From JAGNKE01 sp965230245 (GTDB lineage Bacteria > Pseudomonadota > Alphaproteobacteria > Micavibrionales > Micavibrionaceae): a DNA stretch of 64,000 nucleotides. The stretch is taken from NCBI GenBank assembly GCA_965230245.1, contig OZ246000.1, positions 2,046,001-2,110,000 of the forward strand, read 5' to 3'. Shown here piece by piece: positions 25,223 to 34,485 of the stretch (positions are counted from its first letter, which is position 1; each line of letters starts with the position of its first letter). The position numbers and the translations under genes were made by a program. The notes under the pieces are model-generated. The model was not told the DNA's origin and ran no database searches. It saw only the letters and a program-made list of their open reading frames with translations.

Positions 25223-25936
25223 ATGACTGAAATTTTTGCACTTCTGCTGGACGTCCTGATCGTCATTTTGCTTGGGGCGACCATATTTTTCAGCACACGC
25301 CTGTATAACAGCCTCGGAAGCTTCCGCGCACACCGTGACGAATTCGATCAGGTCATCGCAAAACTGATGGCCAGCACCGCACAGGCCGAAGACGCAATCA
25401 GAAACATGAAGGCCAAAGGCGCAGAAGAATACGAAGAGCTTGAAACGATGATCAAACGCGCACGTGACATGCAGGACGAGTTGAAAATTGTCAATGAAGC
25501 CTGCGAGAATATGGCAAAGCGCCTTGAAACGTTGGCGGAAAAGAACAGTAAGATCGCTCAAGGAGTCGAAACAAATACGCAGCGCGCAAGGGTGCAAGCT
25601 ACACCGCCGCCCGCCAACACGGTCAAACCCTCCGCAACCGCCAGCGCCGCCGCGCCGCAGGCCTCTCAGGATGACAATTTCGATTTCCCCGCCTTCATGA
25701 TTCAGGATAAGGAATTCGATGAATTTCTCGACGACGGGGCAAAGGCTGACACTGTGCCGCACAACACCCATCCCGGTTTTGTCGATGTTTTTGACGCCGA
25801 AGAGGATAACTATTTCGCAGATGACGAGGGCGAAGAAAGCCCGATCCCGCATGCGCTACAAAGTCAGGCCGAACGCGAACTCTTTTCCGCACTTCAGAAA
25901 AACAAGCGTAAGGCCGCAAACGGAGGACATAATTGA
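25223..25936 (+). CDS. membrane-anchored coiled-coil protein, DUF6468 type
   Basis: The 237-aa product has one N-terminal membrane segment (about 4-24), then a helical coiled-coil stretch (about 35-125) with FRAHRDEFDQVIAKLMAST and MIKRARDMQDELKIVNEAC, and a Pro/Ala- and Asp-rich C-terminal part. A gene of this kind (DUF6468) commonly follows fliM in alphaproteobacteria; its role is unknown. It starts 24 bases after fliM and its stop overlaps the next start by 4 bases (TTGA), so the genes are co-translated. Confidence 0.78.
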   Translation: MTEIFALLLDVLIVILLGATIFFSTRLYNSLGSFRAHRDEFDQVIAKLMASTAQAEDAIRNMKAKGAEEYEELETMIKRARDMQDELKIVNEACENMAKRLETLAEKNSKIAQGVETNTQRARVQATPPPANTVKPSATASAAAPQASQDDNFDFPAFMIQDKEFDEFLDDGAKADTVPHNTHPGFVDVFDAEEDNYFADDEGEESPIPHALQSQAERELFSALQKNKRKAANGGHN

Positions 25937-26607
25937 AGTCATCACTTCAACAAAAAATACTGCCCGCCCTTGTCCTCGTCGCATTCCTGACGTTTTCATT
26001 CCGCTTGGCCGAAGTCGTAACAGGAATTAAATCGCTTTCGGGCACGGCTCATGCCGAAGAACAAGCCGATCATGGTGGAGACGAAACGCACGGAGATGGC
26101 GATAAAAGCATGAGCGCAGAAGACGTGACCTATGAAGGCGGGGATGAAACCATGCCCGATTGGCAGGACGCAGGCGATGCGGAAATTGACTTATCAGAAG
26201 TCAAAATGGAAGTTTTCGAAGACCTTGCCGAACGACGCAGAAACCTTGAAAAGCTAGAACGCGATTTACAAGTCCGCGAAGCTCTCTTGAAAGCCGCAGA
26301 GCAGGAACTTGACCGTAAATATAAAGAACTATCCAAGTTAAAGGAAGAAATCGAAGCGCTCCTGCAACAACAATCGGACCAGGAAACACAGCGCATCGAC
26401 AGCCTTGTCAAAATCTATGAAGGCATGAAGGCAAAAGACGCGGCTCGTATCTTCGATACGCTGGACCTTGATGTCCTCGTAACCGTAATGACCAAAATGT
26501 CCGAGCGGAAAATTGCGCCTATCATGGCCGCCATGAATCCCGAACGCGCCAGAACCGTTACGATTATGATGGCCGAACAGAGCAAATTACCCACAATCTC
26601 GCCTTAA
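25933..26607 (+). CDS. MotE-like flagellar protein with MgtE N-domain-like end
   Basis: The start is TTG at 25933, preceded by GGAGGA and overlapping the previous stop. The 224-aa product has an N-terminal signal-anchor (about 9-28), an acidic His/Asp segment, a long coiled coil (about 95-155, LERDLQVREALLKAAEQELD), and a C-terminal MgtE-N-like helical domain with IYEGMKAKDAARIFDTLD and MSERKIAPIMAAMNPERA. This layout fits MotE, the periplasmic MotC chaperone of rhizobia, and related flagellar proteins. No motC is seen here, so the partner is unknown. A terminator follows. Confidence 0.75.
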   Translation: MKSSLQQKILPALVLVAFLTFSFRLAEVVTGIKSLSGTAHAEEQADHGGDETHGDGDKSMSAEDVTYEGGDETMPDWQDAGDAEIDLSEVKMEVFEDLAERRRNLEKLERDLQVREALLKAAEQELDRKYKELSKLKEEIEALLQQQSDQETQRIDSLVKIYEGMKAKDAARIFDTLDLDVLVTVMTKMSERKIAPIMAAMNPERARTVTIMMAEQSKLPTISP

Positions 26608-26649
26608 CAAAAAAACCTTTGAAAACTGCGTATTATCTAAGTGTGAATG

Positions 26650-26682
26650 ATAAAACCTAAACAATTTATGGTTTTATTTTTT
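26650..26682 (+). terminator. terminator before cheY
   Basis: ATAAAACC (26650-26657) pairs with GGTTTTAT (26670-26677), followed by TTTTT. The stem is AU-rich but complete. It separates the fliL-fliM block from cheY. Confidence 0.65.
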
Positions 26683-26819
26683 AACAAACCAAATAAATTT
26701 TGATTAAATAGTTTTTGATTACACTGCGTTAACTTTTACAGGGCATAATATGCGCTGGGGTCGTAATAAAACCGCTTTTGATTTCAAATTCTTAAGTCAA
26801 AACCTAAAAGGAGCTTACC

Positions 26820-27209
26820 GTGGCTGTAGATATGAATATGAACATTCTGATCGTTGAAGATTTCAAATCAATGCGCAGAATTATCAACCAGTTACTCAAA
26901 CAATTAGGGTTCAGCAACGTCGATGAGGCCGAAGACGGCACGGCTGCATTGGAAAAAATAAAGGCCAAGAATTACGGACTGGTCATTTCCGACTGGAATA
27001 TGGAGCCGATGTCAGGTCTTGAAATGCTGAAACAGATCAGGGCATCGGAGGGGCCGTATAAAAACGTGCCGGTTATTATGATCACAGCCGAGAGCAAGAC
27101 TGAAAACGTAATCGCCGCAAAACAGGCCGGCGTAAATAACTATATTGTAAAGCCGTTTAACGCCGAAACGCTGAAGACGAAGATGAGTTCTGTCATCGGC
27201 GATTTTTAA
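26820..27209 (+). CDS. cheY: chemotaxis response regulator CheY
   Basis: The 129-aa single-domain receiver has all active-site residues: Glu13 and Asp14, phospho-acceptor Asp58 (in VISDWNMEPMSG), Thr89 (VIMITAES) and Lys111 (NYIVKPFNAET). Phosphorylated CheY binds FliM and CheZ. The start is GTG at 26820 with AAGGAGCTTACC upstream, a strong ribosome site. It is followed by cheZ 41 bases later, and the island contains no cheA, cheW or receptor genes. Confidence 0.94.
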   Translation: MAVDMNMNILIVEDFKSMRRIINQLLKQLGFSNVDEAEDGTAALEKIKAKNYGLVISDWNMEPMSGLEMLKQIRASEGPYKNVPVIMITAESKTENVIAAKQAGVNNYIVKPFNAETLKTKMSSVIGDF

Positions 27210-27250
27210 TCGAAATTTTTTTAAAAAATCATACTGATGGAGATTTTTAA

Positions 27251-27874
27251 ATGACGGAGAGCGCCGCCAAAGCAACAGGGCAAGCTGACGGTAACACATC
27301 CAAAAAAGACAGGATTGTTAGAATTATAGGCTCAATGATCAACAAGGTCAGCGAAGCCGACCACCAAATGCGCGAAGTTTTTTTTCAGGAACTTGTTGAT
27401 CTCAAAAAAGTCATTGATGAATCTCGTGCAGAAATTGGTCTGGCGCGTCCCGGTGATATTCAGAATAAAGATATCCCGACGGCCACGGACGAACTTGATG
27501 CTGTTGTGGCGTCTACGGAAGAAGCAACTGGAACAATCATGGATGCGTGCGAAGCCATCCAGAATCATGCCGAAAAAATCGAAGGCGAGCACGCGGATGC
27601 GATAAACAATGAAATCATGAAAATTTATGAAGCCTGCTCATTTCAGGACATCACAGGCCAGCGTATCAACAAAGTCGTGAGTACATTGCAAAGCATTGAT
27701 GAGCGTGTAGGGCATTTGATCTCGGTTCTCGGTGACAAGTTGGCGCATGTCGGTGAACCTATTGAGGACGAACGTGAAGGCGATGAAAAACTGATGAACG
27801 GTCCACAACTGCCGGACCAAGGCGTAACTCAGGATGAAATCGACAGGCTTCTGGCTGAATTCGACGAGCAATAA
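27251..27874 (+). CDS. cheZ: CheY-phosphate phosphatase CheZ
   Basis: CheZ dephosphorylates CheY. The 207-aa product shows the long helical hairpin and the active-site segment EACSFQDITGQRINKV; Asp133 and Gln137 correspond to the catalytic pair of enteric CheZ. The C-terminus ends TQDEIDRLLAEFDEQ, which resembles the CheY-binding peptide and the FliM N-terminal peptide in this same window. It lies just after cheY, as expected. Confidence 0.92.
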   Translation: MTESAAKATGQADGNTSKKDRIVRIIGSMINKVSEADHQMREVFFQELVDLKKVIDESRAEIGLARPGDIQNKDIPTATDELDAVVASTEEATGTIMDACEAIQNHAEKIEGEHADAINNEIMKIYEACSFQDITGQRINKVVSTLQSIDERVGHLISVLGDKLAHVGEPIEDEREGDEKLMNGPQLPDQGVTQDEIDRLLAEFDEQ

Positions 27875-27990
27875 AGTCCTTCAAATCACAAGTAATAAAC
27901 TCATCTGAGGAACACCTCCAGCCGCCTAATGCTTTTTAGAGAAATAAGGTGTAAACTCGGACATGATCGTACGTTTTTTTAGGTTCGACC

Positions 27991-28683
27991 ATGTCCAATC
28001 AATACATGTCACTCGCGTTATTTCTGATGCTCTTGTCGTTCTTCATTATCTTGAACGGCACATCCGGCTTTGACGAAGTAAGGCAACGCCCGGTTCTCAA
28101 CAGTATTTCACTGGCCTTCTCAAATAAAACACAAGAACAAGGCCGCGCCCCGCTGGTTGAATTTTTTCAGGAAAGCCTAATCAATGAAGGCGATGCGCTT
28201 GTGCGTATTGAATCGTTGTTCACATCACATATCACACACGTTGATGCGGAAAAAAATACGATCGGTAACGTGATGCGCCTGCGCCTTCCTGTCGGCGCAT
28301 TCGAACGCGGCATAGACACGTCCGTGATTGACGAGGAAACGGGCGAATATGATTTCAGCGGTGAACGCGGAACGTTCTTGCCGACACTCATATCGCTCAT
28401 GAATTCAAGTGATGCCGACTTGCCCTACCGCATGGATATGATTCTAAACACGTCTGCGGATCCGGCCACAATGCTGGAACAGCAGCCTGAAACGCTTAAG
28501 GAAAAACTGAAACTCGCCGCAACCCTGTCAAATAAGATAGAGCGCGCAGGCATGCCTAAGGAAATGCTGAGCACCGGACTTGGCGAAGGCGATAATGGCT
28601 ACATAACGCTCTATTTTCGCCCGTATCATCCTTATAATCCGGTCGAAAACATTCCTCCGCAAACAAACACGGATGGGGGATAA
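27991..28683 (+). CDS. MotB-like membrane protein without OmpA domain
   Basis: The 230-aa product begins with one membrane segment (about 6-22) that aligns with the stator helix of the MotB encoded next door: LMLLSFFIILNGTS against LMLTFFVLLYSMS. At the position of MotB's ion-binding Asp it has a hydrophobic residue. There is no OmpA peptidoglycan-binding domain; the C-terminal 190 residues are a soluble, probably periplasmic, region of unknown fold with an IERAGMPKEMLSTGLGEGDNG segment reminiscent of OmpA/MotB end regions. It ends 2 bases before motB. I infer a stator accessory protein. Confidence 0.7.
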   Translation: MSNQYMSLALFLMLLSFFIILNGTSGFDEVRQRPVLNSISLAFSNKTQEQGRAPLVEFFQESLINEGDALVRIESLFTSHITHVDAEKNTIGNVMRLRLPVGAFERGIDTSVIDEETGEYDFSGERGTFLPTLISLMNSSDADLPYRMDMILNTSADPATMLEQQPETLKEKLKLAATLSNKIERAGMPKEMLSTGLGEGDNGYITLYFRPYHPYNPVENIPPQTNTDGG

Positions 28684-28685
28684 AC

Positions 28686-29540
28686 ATGGCAGATGCAATT
28701 GATGCGGACATGGACGCAGACCTCAAAGAGAGTGACGAAGAAAACGAAGGCGCAAAAGAAAGCGGAAACGGCGGAAATTCAGGATATACGCCGTCGAATT
28801 ATATTCAGCGTTTAAATGAAGGAGAAGAGGAACATGGTGCTGCACTATGGCTGATCACATTTACAGATGCGATTGCTCTGATGCTGACCTTTTTTGTTCT
28901 GCTGTATTCCATGTCGGTACCCGAAGACGACAAATGGAAAGAATTATCGTTATCCATCACAAGTGAATTCACACAATCTCATAGCAAGCCTTTCAAAGAA
29001 GGCCCCAATCAGGAAATCAGCATCGAAAAAATTACCCTGCAAAAGGCACTGGACCTCGATTATCTGGAAACGCTGCTAACTGATACTTTTGCCGAACAGG
29101 ACATCACTGAACTGCGCATTCTCCGCAGAACGGACAGTCTCGTCATCTCCCTTCCGTCTGATCTGCTCTTTGATGCCGGCAGCGCCACAATCAAAGAGGA
29201 AAGCCGTCGTCCTATTTTTGTCATCGGCGGAACCTTGTCCAGAATTTCCAACCGCGTCGAAGTCATCGGCCACACAGATCCGCAAAGACCGAGTGCAAAC
29301 AACAGCGGCGGTTTTGCGAATAACTGGGAACTGTCCTTGGCCAGAAGCACGGCATTAGCCGCCATGATGCGCAGCGTCGGCTATGACCGCAGACTGGTGG
29401 TCAGAGGCTTATCAAGCGCCTTGTTCGATCAACTGCCTCAAGAATTGGCACTGCAAAAACGGTATGAACTGGCACGCCGCGTTGACATCGCAATTTATGA
29501 AGATACCGGCGGTACCAAAGAGTATATGCAATTGCGTTAA
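28686..29540 (+). CDS. motB: flagellar stator protein MotB
   Basis: The 284-aa product has an acidic cytoplasmic start (1-50), one membrane helix (about 53-77) with Asp61 in WLITFTDAIALMLTFFV as the ion-binding residue, a plug region, and an OmpA-like peptidoglycan-binding domain (about 165-275) with EVIGHTDPQRPS, NNWELSLARSTALAAMM and LARRVDIAIYED. No motA is present in the window. It follows the MotB-like gene by 2 bases and is therefore co-translated with it. Confidence 0.9.
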   Translation: MADAIDADMDADLKESDEENEGAKESGNGGNSGYTPSNYIQRLNEGEEEHGAALWLITFTDAIALMLTFFVLLYSMSVPEDDKWKELSLSITSEFTQSHSKPFKEGPNQEISIEKITLQKALDLDYLETLLTDTFAEQDITELRILRRTDSLVISLPSDLLFDAGSATIKEESRRPIFVIGGTLSRISNRVEVIGHTDPQRPSANNSGGFANNWELSLARSTALAAMMRSVGYDRRLVVRGLSSALFDQLPQELALQKRYELARRVDIAIYEDTGGTKEYMQLR

Positions 29541-29614
29541 AAAAACGTGGGGGATCAGCCCATACAAAACTGAATGGTCTGGATTGATTCATCCTTATGT
29601 GGCAACCTGTTAGA

Positions 29615-32600
29615 ATGAAAAGACACGTTTTCTCTGCCGTCTTTGTTCTGAGTCTTCTTTTCCCGCTAGTAACATTCGCACAGGAAACGATCACCGTGCG
29701 TTCCGGCGGACATGAAGACTATTCCCGTGTGGTTTTCGACTGGAACCGCAGCGTTGGATATTTGCTGGATAAAACCGACAGCCGCCAACTCATGATTTCC
29801 TTTAAGGCAGATGCAAAACTGGATCTATCCGACTTCAATCCTTCAAAGCTAAAAAATATTTCCGGTCTGCGCATTATTGCAAATGACCCGCTGAAAATTG
29901 CACTAGTAACACCACAACGCGGAGAAGTGAAAGCCTTCAATCTCGATAACTACCGTTTTGTGATTGACATTTATGACCCGGGTAAAGGCCCTGAGAAACC
30001 TGTGTCACCTGCAAAAGAAAAACAGTCTCAGACAAAGCCCGAAACAACTAAGCAAAAACCTGCGGAGAAACACGAGCAGGCAAAAGCGACACCAAAACCT
30101 TCAAAAAAACCAGCCGCTGCAGAAGAAGCCGATGCGGTCAAAAAGCCCGAGCCTGTAGAGCAGGCAAAACAAGAAGAAGAACCGCAGGAGCAGCCCGAAC
30201 AGCAACCTGAAGAACAGGAAAAGAAAGAGCCTGCAGAAACATCCGAAGATATAAAGCAGACACAAGACCCTAAGCAGGAAACCAAGCAGGCACAGAAAGA
30301 AGAACAACAGGAAAAAAAGGCAGAAGAAAAACCGCCTGTACAGCAAATTAGTCCTAAGTTTGAACTCGTCCCTGAAAATAGTCCTGCGACATCACCGCCA
30401 GTGATCGACACGGCCGAAAACAAAGCGGAGTCTGAAACGGATCCTATTGAAAAGCCGGAAGTGAAAATTAAGCCGAAGGCAGAAGAAAAGCTGGAAAAAG
30501 AACCGGAACCGAAGCCGCCGCAAATCAGAGGGAGTAAAGACAAGCCGCACCTGATTACAATGACATCCATCAACCGTTTCGGACTGGCCGTATTCGAAAA
30601 TCACGGTGATCTATGGGTTGTAACGGATTCTGATGCCGAGCATCTGCGTCCTGCGATCAGCAGCGAAACGCCATACATCTTCGGCGGCTTTGCCGATTTT
30701 GATCTCGACGGTGGCCGCGCATTCCGAAATATTCTGCCCGACGGCATGAATATGAAGGCTCAGGGCGGCGAACTTTCATGGCGGATTATCATGACCAAAG
30801 ACCCCTTGGTCACAAATCCTGTTCAACCCCGACGCGTCAGCGGGAGCGAATTTCCTGAAAGTGGCTATAACGGCAAAATTATCTGGCCGCTGGAAAATAT
30901 TTCGGGACAACTGCAAATGACGGATCCGCTAACGGGACAGATTTTGCAAATCATAACCGTAACAAACGCGGAAATGTATACCGGCCCGGCACGTGAGTTT
31001 GTCGAGTTCTCCGTTCTGACCTCTTCTGTAGGGATTGCGATCCTGCCGAAAGTGGACGACTTGACTGTGGAGATCACGGAAAGAGGGGTGGAAATATCAC
31101 GCCCGGGTGGTCTGTCCATTCTGCCTGAAAAGATTATTGATACGGCCGTAAATTTTGAAAAACAGTATAAACCTAAAAAGAAAGCAACGCAGGGACGGGA
31201 CGAACGCCGCATCTTTGAATTCTCGATATGGAGAAAAGTACCCTTTGACCAGCTTGAGCAAACCAAAAACAGCGTGCTGGCATCTTTGCCGCAATATACG
31301 TCATCCGCTCGCGTTGAAGACTTAACGGCCCTAGCAAAAATGCATCTCCTGAGTGGGCTGGGCTCCGAAGCGCTTGGCTTCCTCGATTTTGCCAAACAGG
31401 AAGTGCCCGACATCGAAAAGAGCGCTCCATTCAAAGCTCTGCGCGGTATGGCCCATGCGTTTGACTGGAAAAGTGAACTGGCGCTGGCCGATTTCCAGCA
31501 TCCCGAACTGCAGGCTTATCCCGAAATCGGCTATTGGAAATCTTATGTGCTGGCAGACCTCGGCGACTGGCAGCAAGCCATCAACGTTCTGCCCGAAAGT
31601 TTTGATACGTTTTACGAGTATCCTGACCTGATCGGCAGACGATTGGCACTCACACTGGCCGAAGTCTCCTTGCGCGCGGGAAAGGTGGATCAGGCCGAAG
31701 AACTTCTGGCCTTCGTTGAATATGATGAAGACAAAATCACCGCGCCCATGCGCGCCGAACTCGCATATCTGCGCGGCGAAGCCTACCGCCAGAAGGGTGA
31801 AGCACAACGCGCTGTCGATATATGGCAGGGACTGGCAGATAGTGATGATGATCTCTTTCGTGTGAAGGCAGGGCTGGCTTTGACCCGCTTGTTGGATATA
31901 CAGGCGAATTTACCGAACGAACAAATTATCGACCGGCTGGAGCGGCTTCGGTATGCGTGGCGCGGTGATCAATTGGAAGCGCAAGTAAATTACTGGCTGG
32001 GGCACGCATACTTTAAGGAAAAAGAGTTCGTAAAAGGTCTGGGGATTATGCGCGATGCGGCCGAAATCGCGGGAGACAGTACTCTGGGCCGCAAAATTGC
32101 CAAAGATATGAGCGAAACCTTCACCGCATTGTATCTCGGGCCTGATCTGAAAAATATCTCGGCGCTGGATGCGGTTGCACTTTACGAACAATTTAGCGAA
32201 CTGACACCCCCGGGGGAAAAAGGTGACCGCCTCGTTCGTTTACTGGCTGAGCATCTTGTACGTGCCGATCTTTTAGGGCGTGCCTCGAAACTTCTCGAAA
32301 AACAATTTAAACACCGCTTGCGCGGACAGGAAAAAGTCAACGTCGGAAAACGTCTTGCCGTTATATATTTGCTCGACCGGCAACCTCAAAAAGCGCTCGA
32401 TATTCTCGACACCGTCTCTGATACAATTCGTACACTGCCGCGCGAAGCATCAGGCAAAGAGCAACAGCATGAACTCAAACTCCTGACCGCCCGCGCAATG
32501 GCACAGGATCGCCGCCCGCAAAATGCTTTGGCATTGCTCAACACATTGGAAAGCGGACCGAATGTCAATCGTCTGCGTGCCGATATCTCTTGGCAAGCCG

Positions 32601-32962
32601 GATACTGGGCCGAAGCCGCCGAAGCGCTTGAGAGCGTCATGGTCGATATGGGTTTGAACAATGCAAGATCGCTGACCGAAGAACAAGCGCAATTGATCCT
32701 AAATCAGGTTGTCGCACTGAATCTTGCAAATGACCGCATAGCGATTGCCAATACGCGAAAAAAATTCCTCAATGCCATGAACAAAACATCAAAATCCCGC
32801 CAATTCGAAGTCATAACGCGCCCGCGCCGCACAACACTGCTCGCTGACCGCGAAACTTTGCTCTCCGTAGTTTCTGAGGTAGACTTATTCAGGGAATTTT
32901 TAGACGCATACCGCGATGAGGGAAGTGGAAATGCCGATCAGGGACAACAAGGCAGTCAGTAA
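29615..32962 (+). CDS. large secreted AMIN/TPR protein with charged linker
   Basis: From the ATG at 29615 the product has 1115 residues (an ATG 18 bases earlier is possible). It has a signal peptide (about 1-23, ending TFA), an AMIN-like beta domain (about 25-120, RVVFDWNRSVGYLLD), a Lys/Glu/Pro/Gln low-complexity linker (about 130-310) like a TonB or TolA spacer, a beta-rich middle, and a TPR-rich C-terminal half (about 560-1050). AMIN domains target the cell envelope septum or peptidoglycan. It follows motB by about 75 bases. A role in anchoring or positioning the motor is inferred only from location. Confidence 0.8.
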   Translation: MKRHVFSAVFVLSLLFPLVTFAQETITVRSGGHEDYSRVVFDWNRSVGYLLDKTDSRQLMISFKADAKLDLSDFNPSKLKNISGLRIIANDPLKIALVTPQRGEVKAFNLDNYRFVIDIYDPGKGPEKPVSPAKEKQSQTKPETTKQKPAEKHEQAKATPKPSKKPAAAEEADAVKKPEPVEQAKQEEEPQEQPEQQPEEQEKKEPAETSEDIKQTQDPKQETKQAQKEEQQEKKAEEKPPVQQISPKFELVPENSPATSPPVIDTAENKAESETDPIEKPEVKIKPKAEEKLEKEPEPKPPQIRGSKDKPHLITMTSINRFGLAVFENHGDLWVVTDSDAEHLRPAISSETPYIFGGFADFDLDGGRAFRNILPDGMNMKAQGGELSWRIIMTKDPLVTNPVQPRRVSGSEFPESGYNGKIIWPLENISGQLQMTDPLTGQILQIITVTNAEMYTGPAREFVEFSVLTSSVGIAILPKVDDLTVEITERGVEISRPGGLSILPEKIIDTAVNFEKQYKPKKKATQGRDERRIFEFSIWRKVPFDQLEQTKNSVLASLPQYTSSARVEDLTALAKMHLLSGLGSEALGFLDFAKQEVPDIEKSAPFKALRGMAHAFDWKSELALADFQHPELQAYPEIGYWKSYVLADLGDWQQAINVLPESFDTFYEYPDLIGRRLALTLAEVSLRAGKVDQAEELLAFVEYDEDKITAPMRAELAYLRGEAYRQKGEAQRAVDIWQGLADSDDDLFRVKAGLALTRLLDIQANLPNEQIIDRLERLRYAWRGDQLEAQVNYWLGHAYFKEKEFVKGLGIMRDAAEIAGDSTLGRKIAKDMSETFTALYLGPDLKNISALDAVALYEQFSELTPPGEKGDRLVRLLAEHLVRADLLGRASKLLEKQFKHRLRGQEKVNVGKRLAVIYLLDRQPQKALDILDTVSDTIRTLPREASGKEQQHELKLLTARAMAQDRRPQNALALLNTLESGPNVNRLRADISWQAGYWAEAAEALESVMVDMGLNNARSLTEEQAQLILNQVVALNLANDRIAIANTRKKFLNAMNKTSKSRQFEVITRPRRTTLLADRETLLSVVSEVDLFREFLDAYRDEGSGNADQGQQGSQ

Positions 32963-33347
32963 AAATACTGATGACCAGCCGCCGGACGGGATAACTGAGT
33001 CGCCATGTGTCGAACCGGATATCGATCCGACCAGTAAGCCAAATGTTGAAAAAAGCGTTGATCCTGATGCAAAAGATGAGATCATTTCCCGCCGCCATTT
33101 CTCTTTACAAAATTCGGAAACATTAAATTCGCCGCCTCAGGACAAGCCGAATGCAGATGAAGCGCGAAGAAAAAATATTCAGCAGGTTCAGCAGACAGAA
33201 ATGGTTCTGTTCTTCCTGTTTCTCTCGGTCATATTTTTAATGGTTATTCTGTACTTGGCAAGTTTTATGGTACCGGGACGCTATCAAAACTCTGTATCAG
33301 AGATCCCGCAATTAAATACCAGCCGTCCACTAGAACGAAAAAAATGA
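32931..33347 (+). CDS. small membrane protein of unknown function
   Basis: The 138-aa product has a polar, Asp/Pro-rich N-terminal 85 residues and one membrane helix at about 91-112 (MVLFFLFLSVIFLMVILYLA), then a short tail. It starts inside the end of the preceding TPR gene (32-base overlap) with GAGGGAAG upstream, and its 3' end overlaps the convergent fliP gene by 83 bases. I recognise no family. Confidence 0.65.
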   Translation: MPIRDNKAVSKNTDDQPPDGITESPCVEPDIDPTSKPNVEKSVDPDAKDEIISRRHFSLQNSETLNSPPQDKPNADEARRKNIQQVQQTEMVLFFLFLSVIFLMVILYLASFMVPGRYQNSVSEIPQLNTSRPLERKK

Positions 33348-34095
33348 TCTTAAACGGCAGAGAGATCGTGATCGGCGGCAGCATCATCATACCCATGGAC
33401 ATCAATATCGATGCGGTAACGAGGTCGATAATCAGAAACGGCAAAAACAACATAAAGCCGATTTCAAACGCCCGCCGTAATTCCGAAATCATAAAGGATG
33501 GAATAACAATCTGAAGCGGCACGGCTTCGGGGCTTTCAAATGGACCCGCCTCACTCATACCAACAAAAAGCTGTAAATCCTGCTCGCGCACATGGCGGAG
33601 CATAAACAGCTTGAACGGATCGGTCGCGCGTTCGAATGCGGTAACTTCATCAATTTCTTCATTGATTAACGGCAACACGCCTTGCTGATAAGCAGACTGA
33701 AACGTCGGTGCCATAATAAAAAACGTCAGGAATAACGCGAGAGAAACCATCACCGTATTCGGCGGCGTTTGTTGCACGCCGATGGCCGTCCGCATGAAGG
33801 ACAGCACAACGATGATACGCGTAAACGACGTCATCATGATCAGGATGGACGGCGCAAGAGACAGCACCGTCATTAACGCGACAATCTGAATCAGGCGTCC
33901 TGTAACCGTTCCGTCACCTTCAGCACCCAGATCAATCGAAATATTCTGAGCTGCCGCGGGAAACGCGTAGATCAAAAGCGCGAGCAACAAAGGAAAAACA
34001 AACGCAGAGCAAAGACAAGCCGTCTTTAGAATGCGCCGCCATTTCGGGCGCACCGTTTTCGTTCTGGAATTTTGAACGCGGGTTTCTGTCATCAT
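33265..34095 (-). CDS. fliP: flagellar export gate protein FliP
   Basis: FliP is a core subunit of the export gate (FliPQR complex). The 276-aa product has a cleavable-type N-terminus, then VALMTVLSLAPSILIMMTSFTRIIVV, which is the family signature, FMRTAIGVQQTPPN, and two late membrane helices with MSMGMMMLPPITISLPFKI. The start ATG is at 34095, with another ATG directly after. It is the last gene of the minus operon that starts with the FlhB-like gene. Its 3' end overlaps the preceding plus-strand gene. Confidence 0.96.
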   Translation of the reverse strand: MMTETRVQNSRTKTVRPKWRRILKTACLCSAFVFPLLLALLIYAFPAAAQNISIDLGAEGDGTVTGRLIQIVALMTVLSLAPSILIMMTSFTRIIVVLSFMRTAIGVQQTPPNTVMVSLALFLTFFIMAPTFQSAYQQGVLPLINEEIDEVTAFERATDPFKLFMLRHVREQDLQLFVGMSEAGPFESPEAVPLQIVIPSFMISELRRAFEIGFMLFLPFLIIDLVTASILMSMGMMMLPPITISLPFKIIFFVLVDGWYLIAGSLIQSFDSVPVP

Positions 34096-34167
34096 GCTGC
34101 GTTTAGTAGTGATACTAAAAAACTACACAGCTTTCACAGAGGAAGGAAAGGGAGGGAAGGAGATTCC

Positions 34168-34482
34168 CTAAGAAGCATCCACAACAGATATCTTCGGGCG
34201 CACTTCATCGGGGATATCAACGTCCTGATCAATCACGGTTTCGCCGTTTTGACCCAGCATGATCAGATGTTGTTTGTCATCACACTGAACAATAACAAGT
34301 CTGCGGCGACCATCAACGGCGAGTGATTCGATGACTTGCAAACGACGCTTCCCGTTTTTAGCCGGAACGCCCTGCGCAAATCCAAGTCTCTTGAGCAACA
34401 TAGCCAGTCCGCCCATCAGAGCGAGGGTAAACGCCAGCGCCGCAATCAGCTTGCCGATTTGATATAGCTCTTCAGCACCCAT
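34168..34482 (-). CDS. fliO: flagellar export protein FliO
   Basis: FliO assists assembly of the FliP ring. The 104-aa product has one membrane segment (about 10-30) and a cytoplasmic domain with KRRLQVIESLAVDGRRRLVI followed by QCDDKQHLIMLG, the conserved FliO block. It starts 3 bases after the Sel1-repeat gene stop and lies 72 bases before fliP. Confidence 0.9.
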   Translation of the reverse strand: MGAEELYQIGKLIAALAFTLALMGGLAMLLKRLGFAQGVPAKNGKRRLQVIESLAVDGRRRLVIVQCDDKQHLIMLGQNGETVIDQDVDIPDEVRPKISVVDAS

Positions 34483-34485
34483 ATC

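Noticed and set aside
30028..30573. Ser/Cys/Gly/Phe-rich minus-strand frame of 181 aa
   Set aside because: Mirror of the Lys/Glu/Pro low-complexity linker of the TPR protein, a composition artefact.
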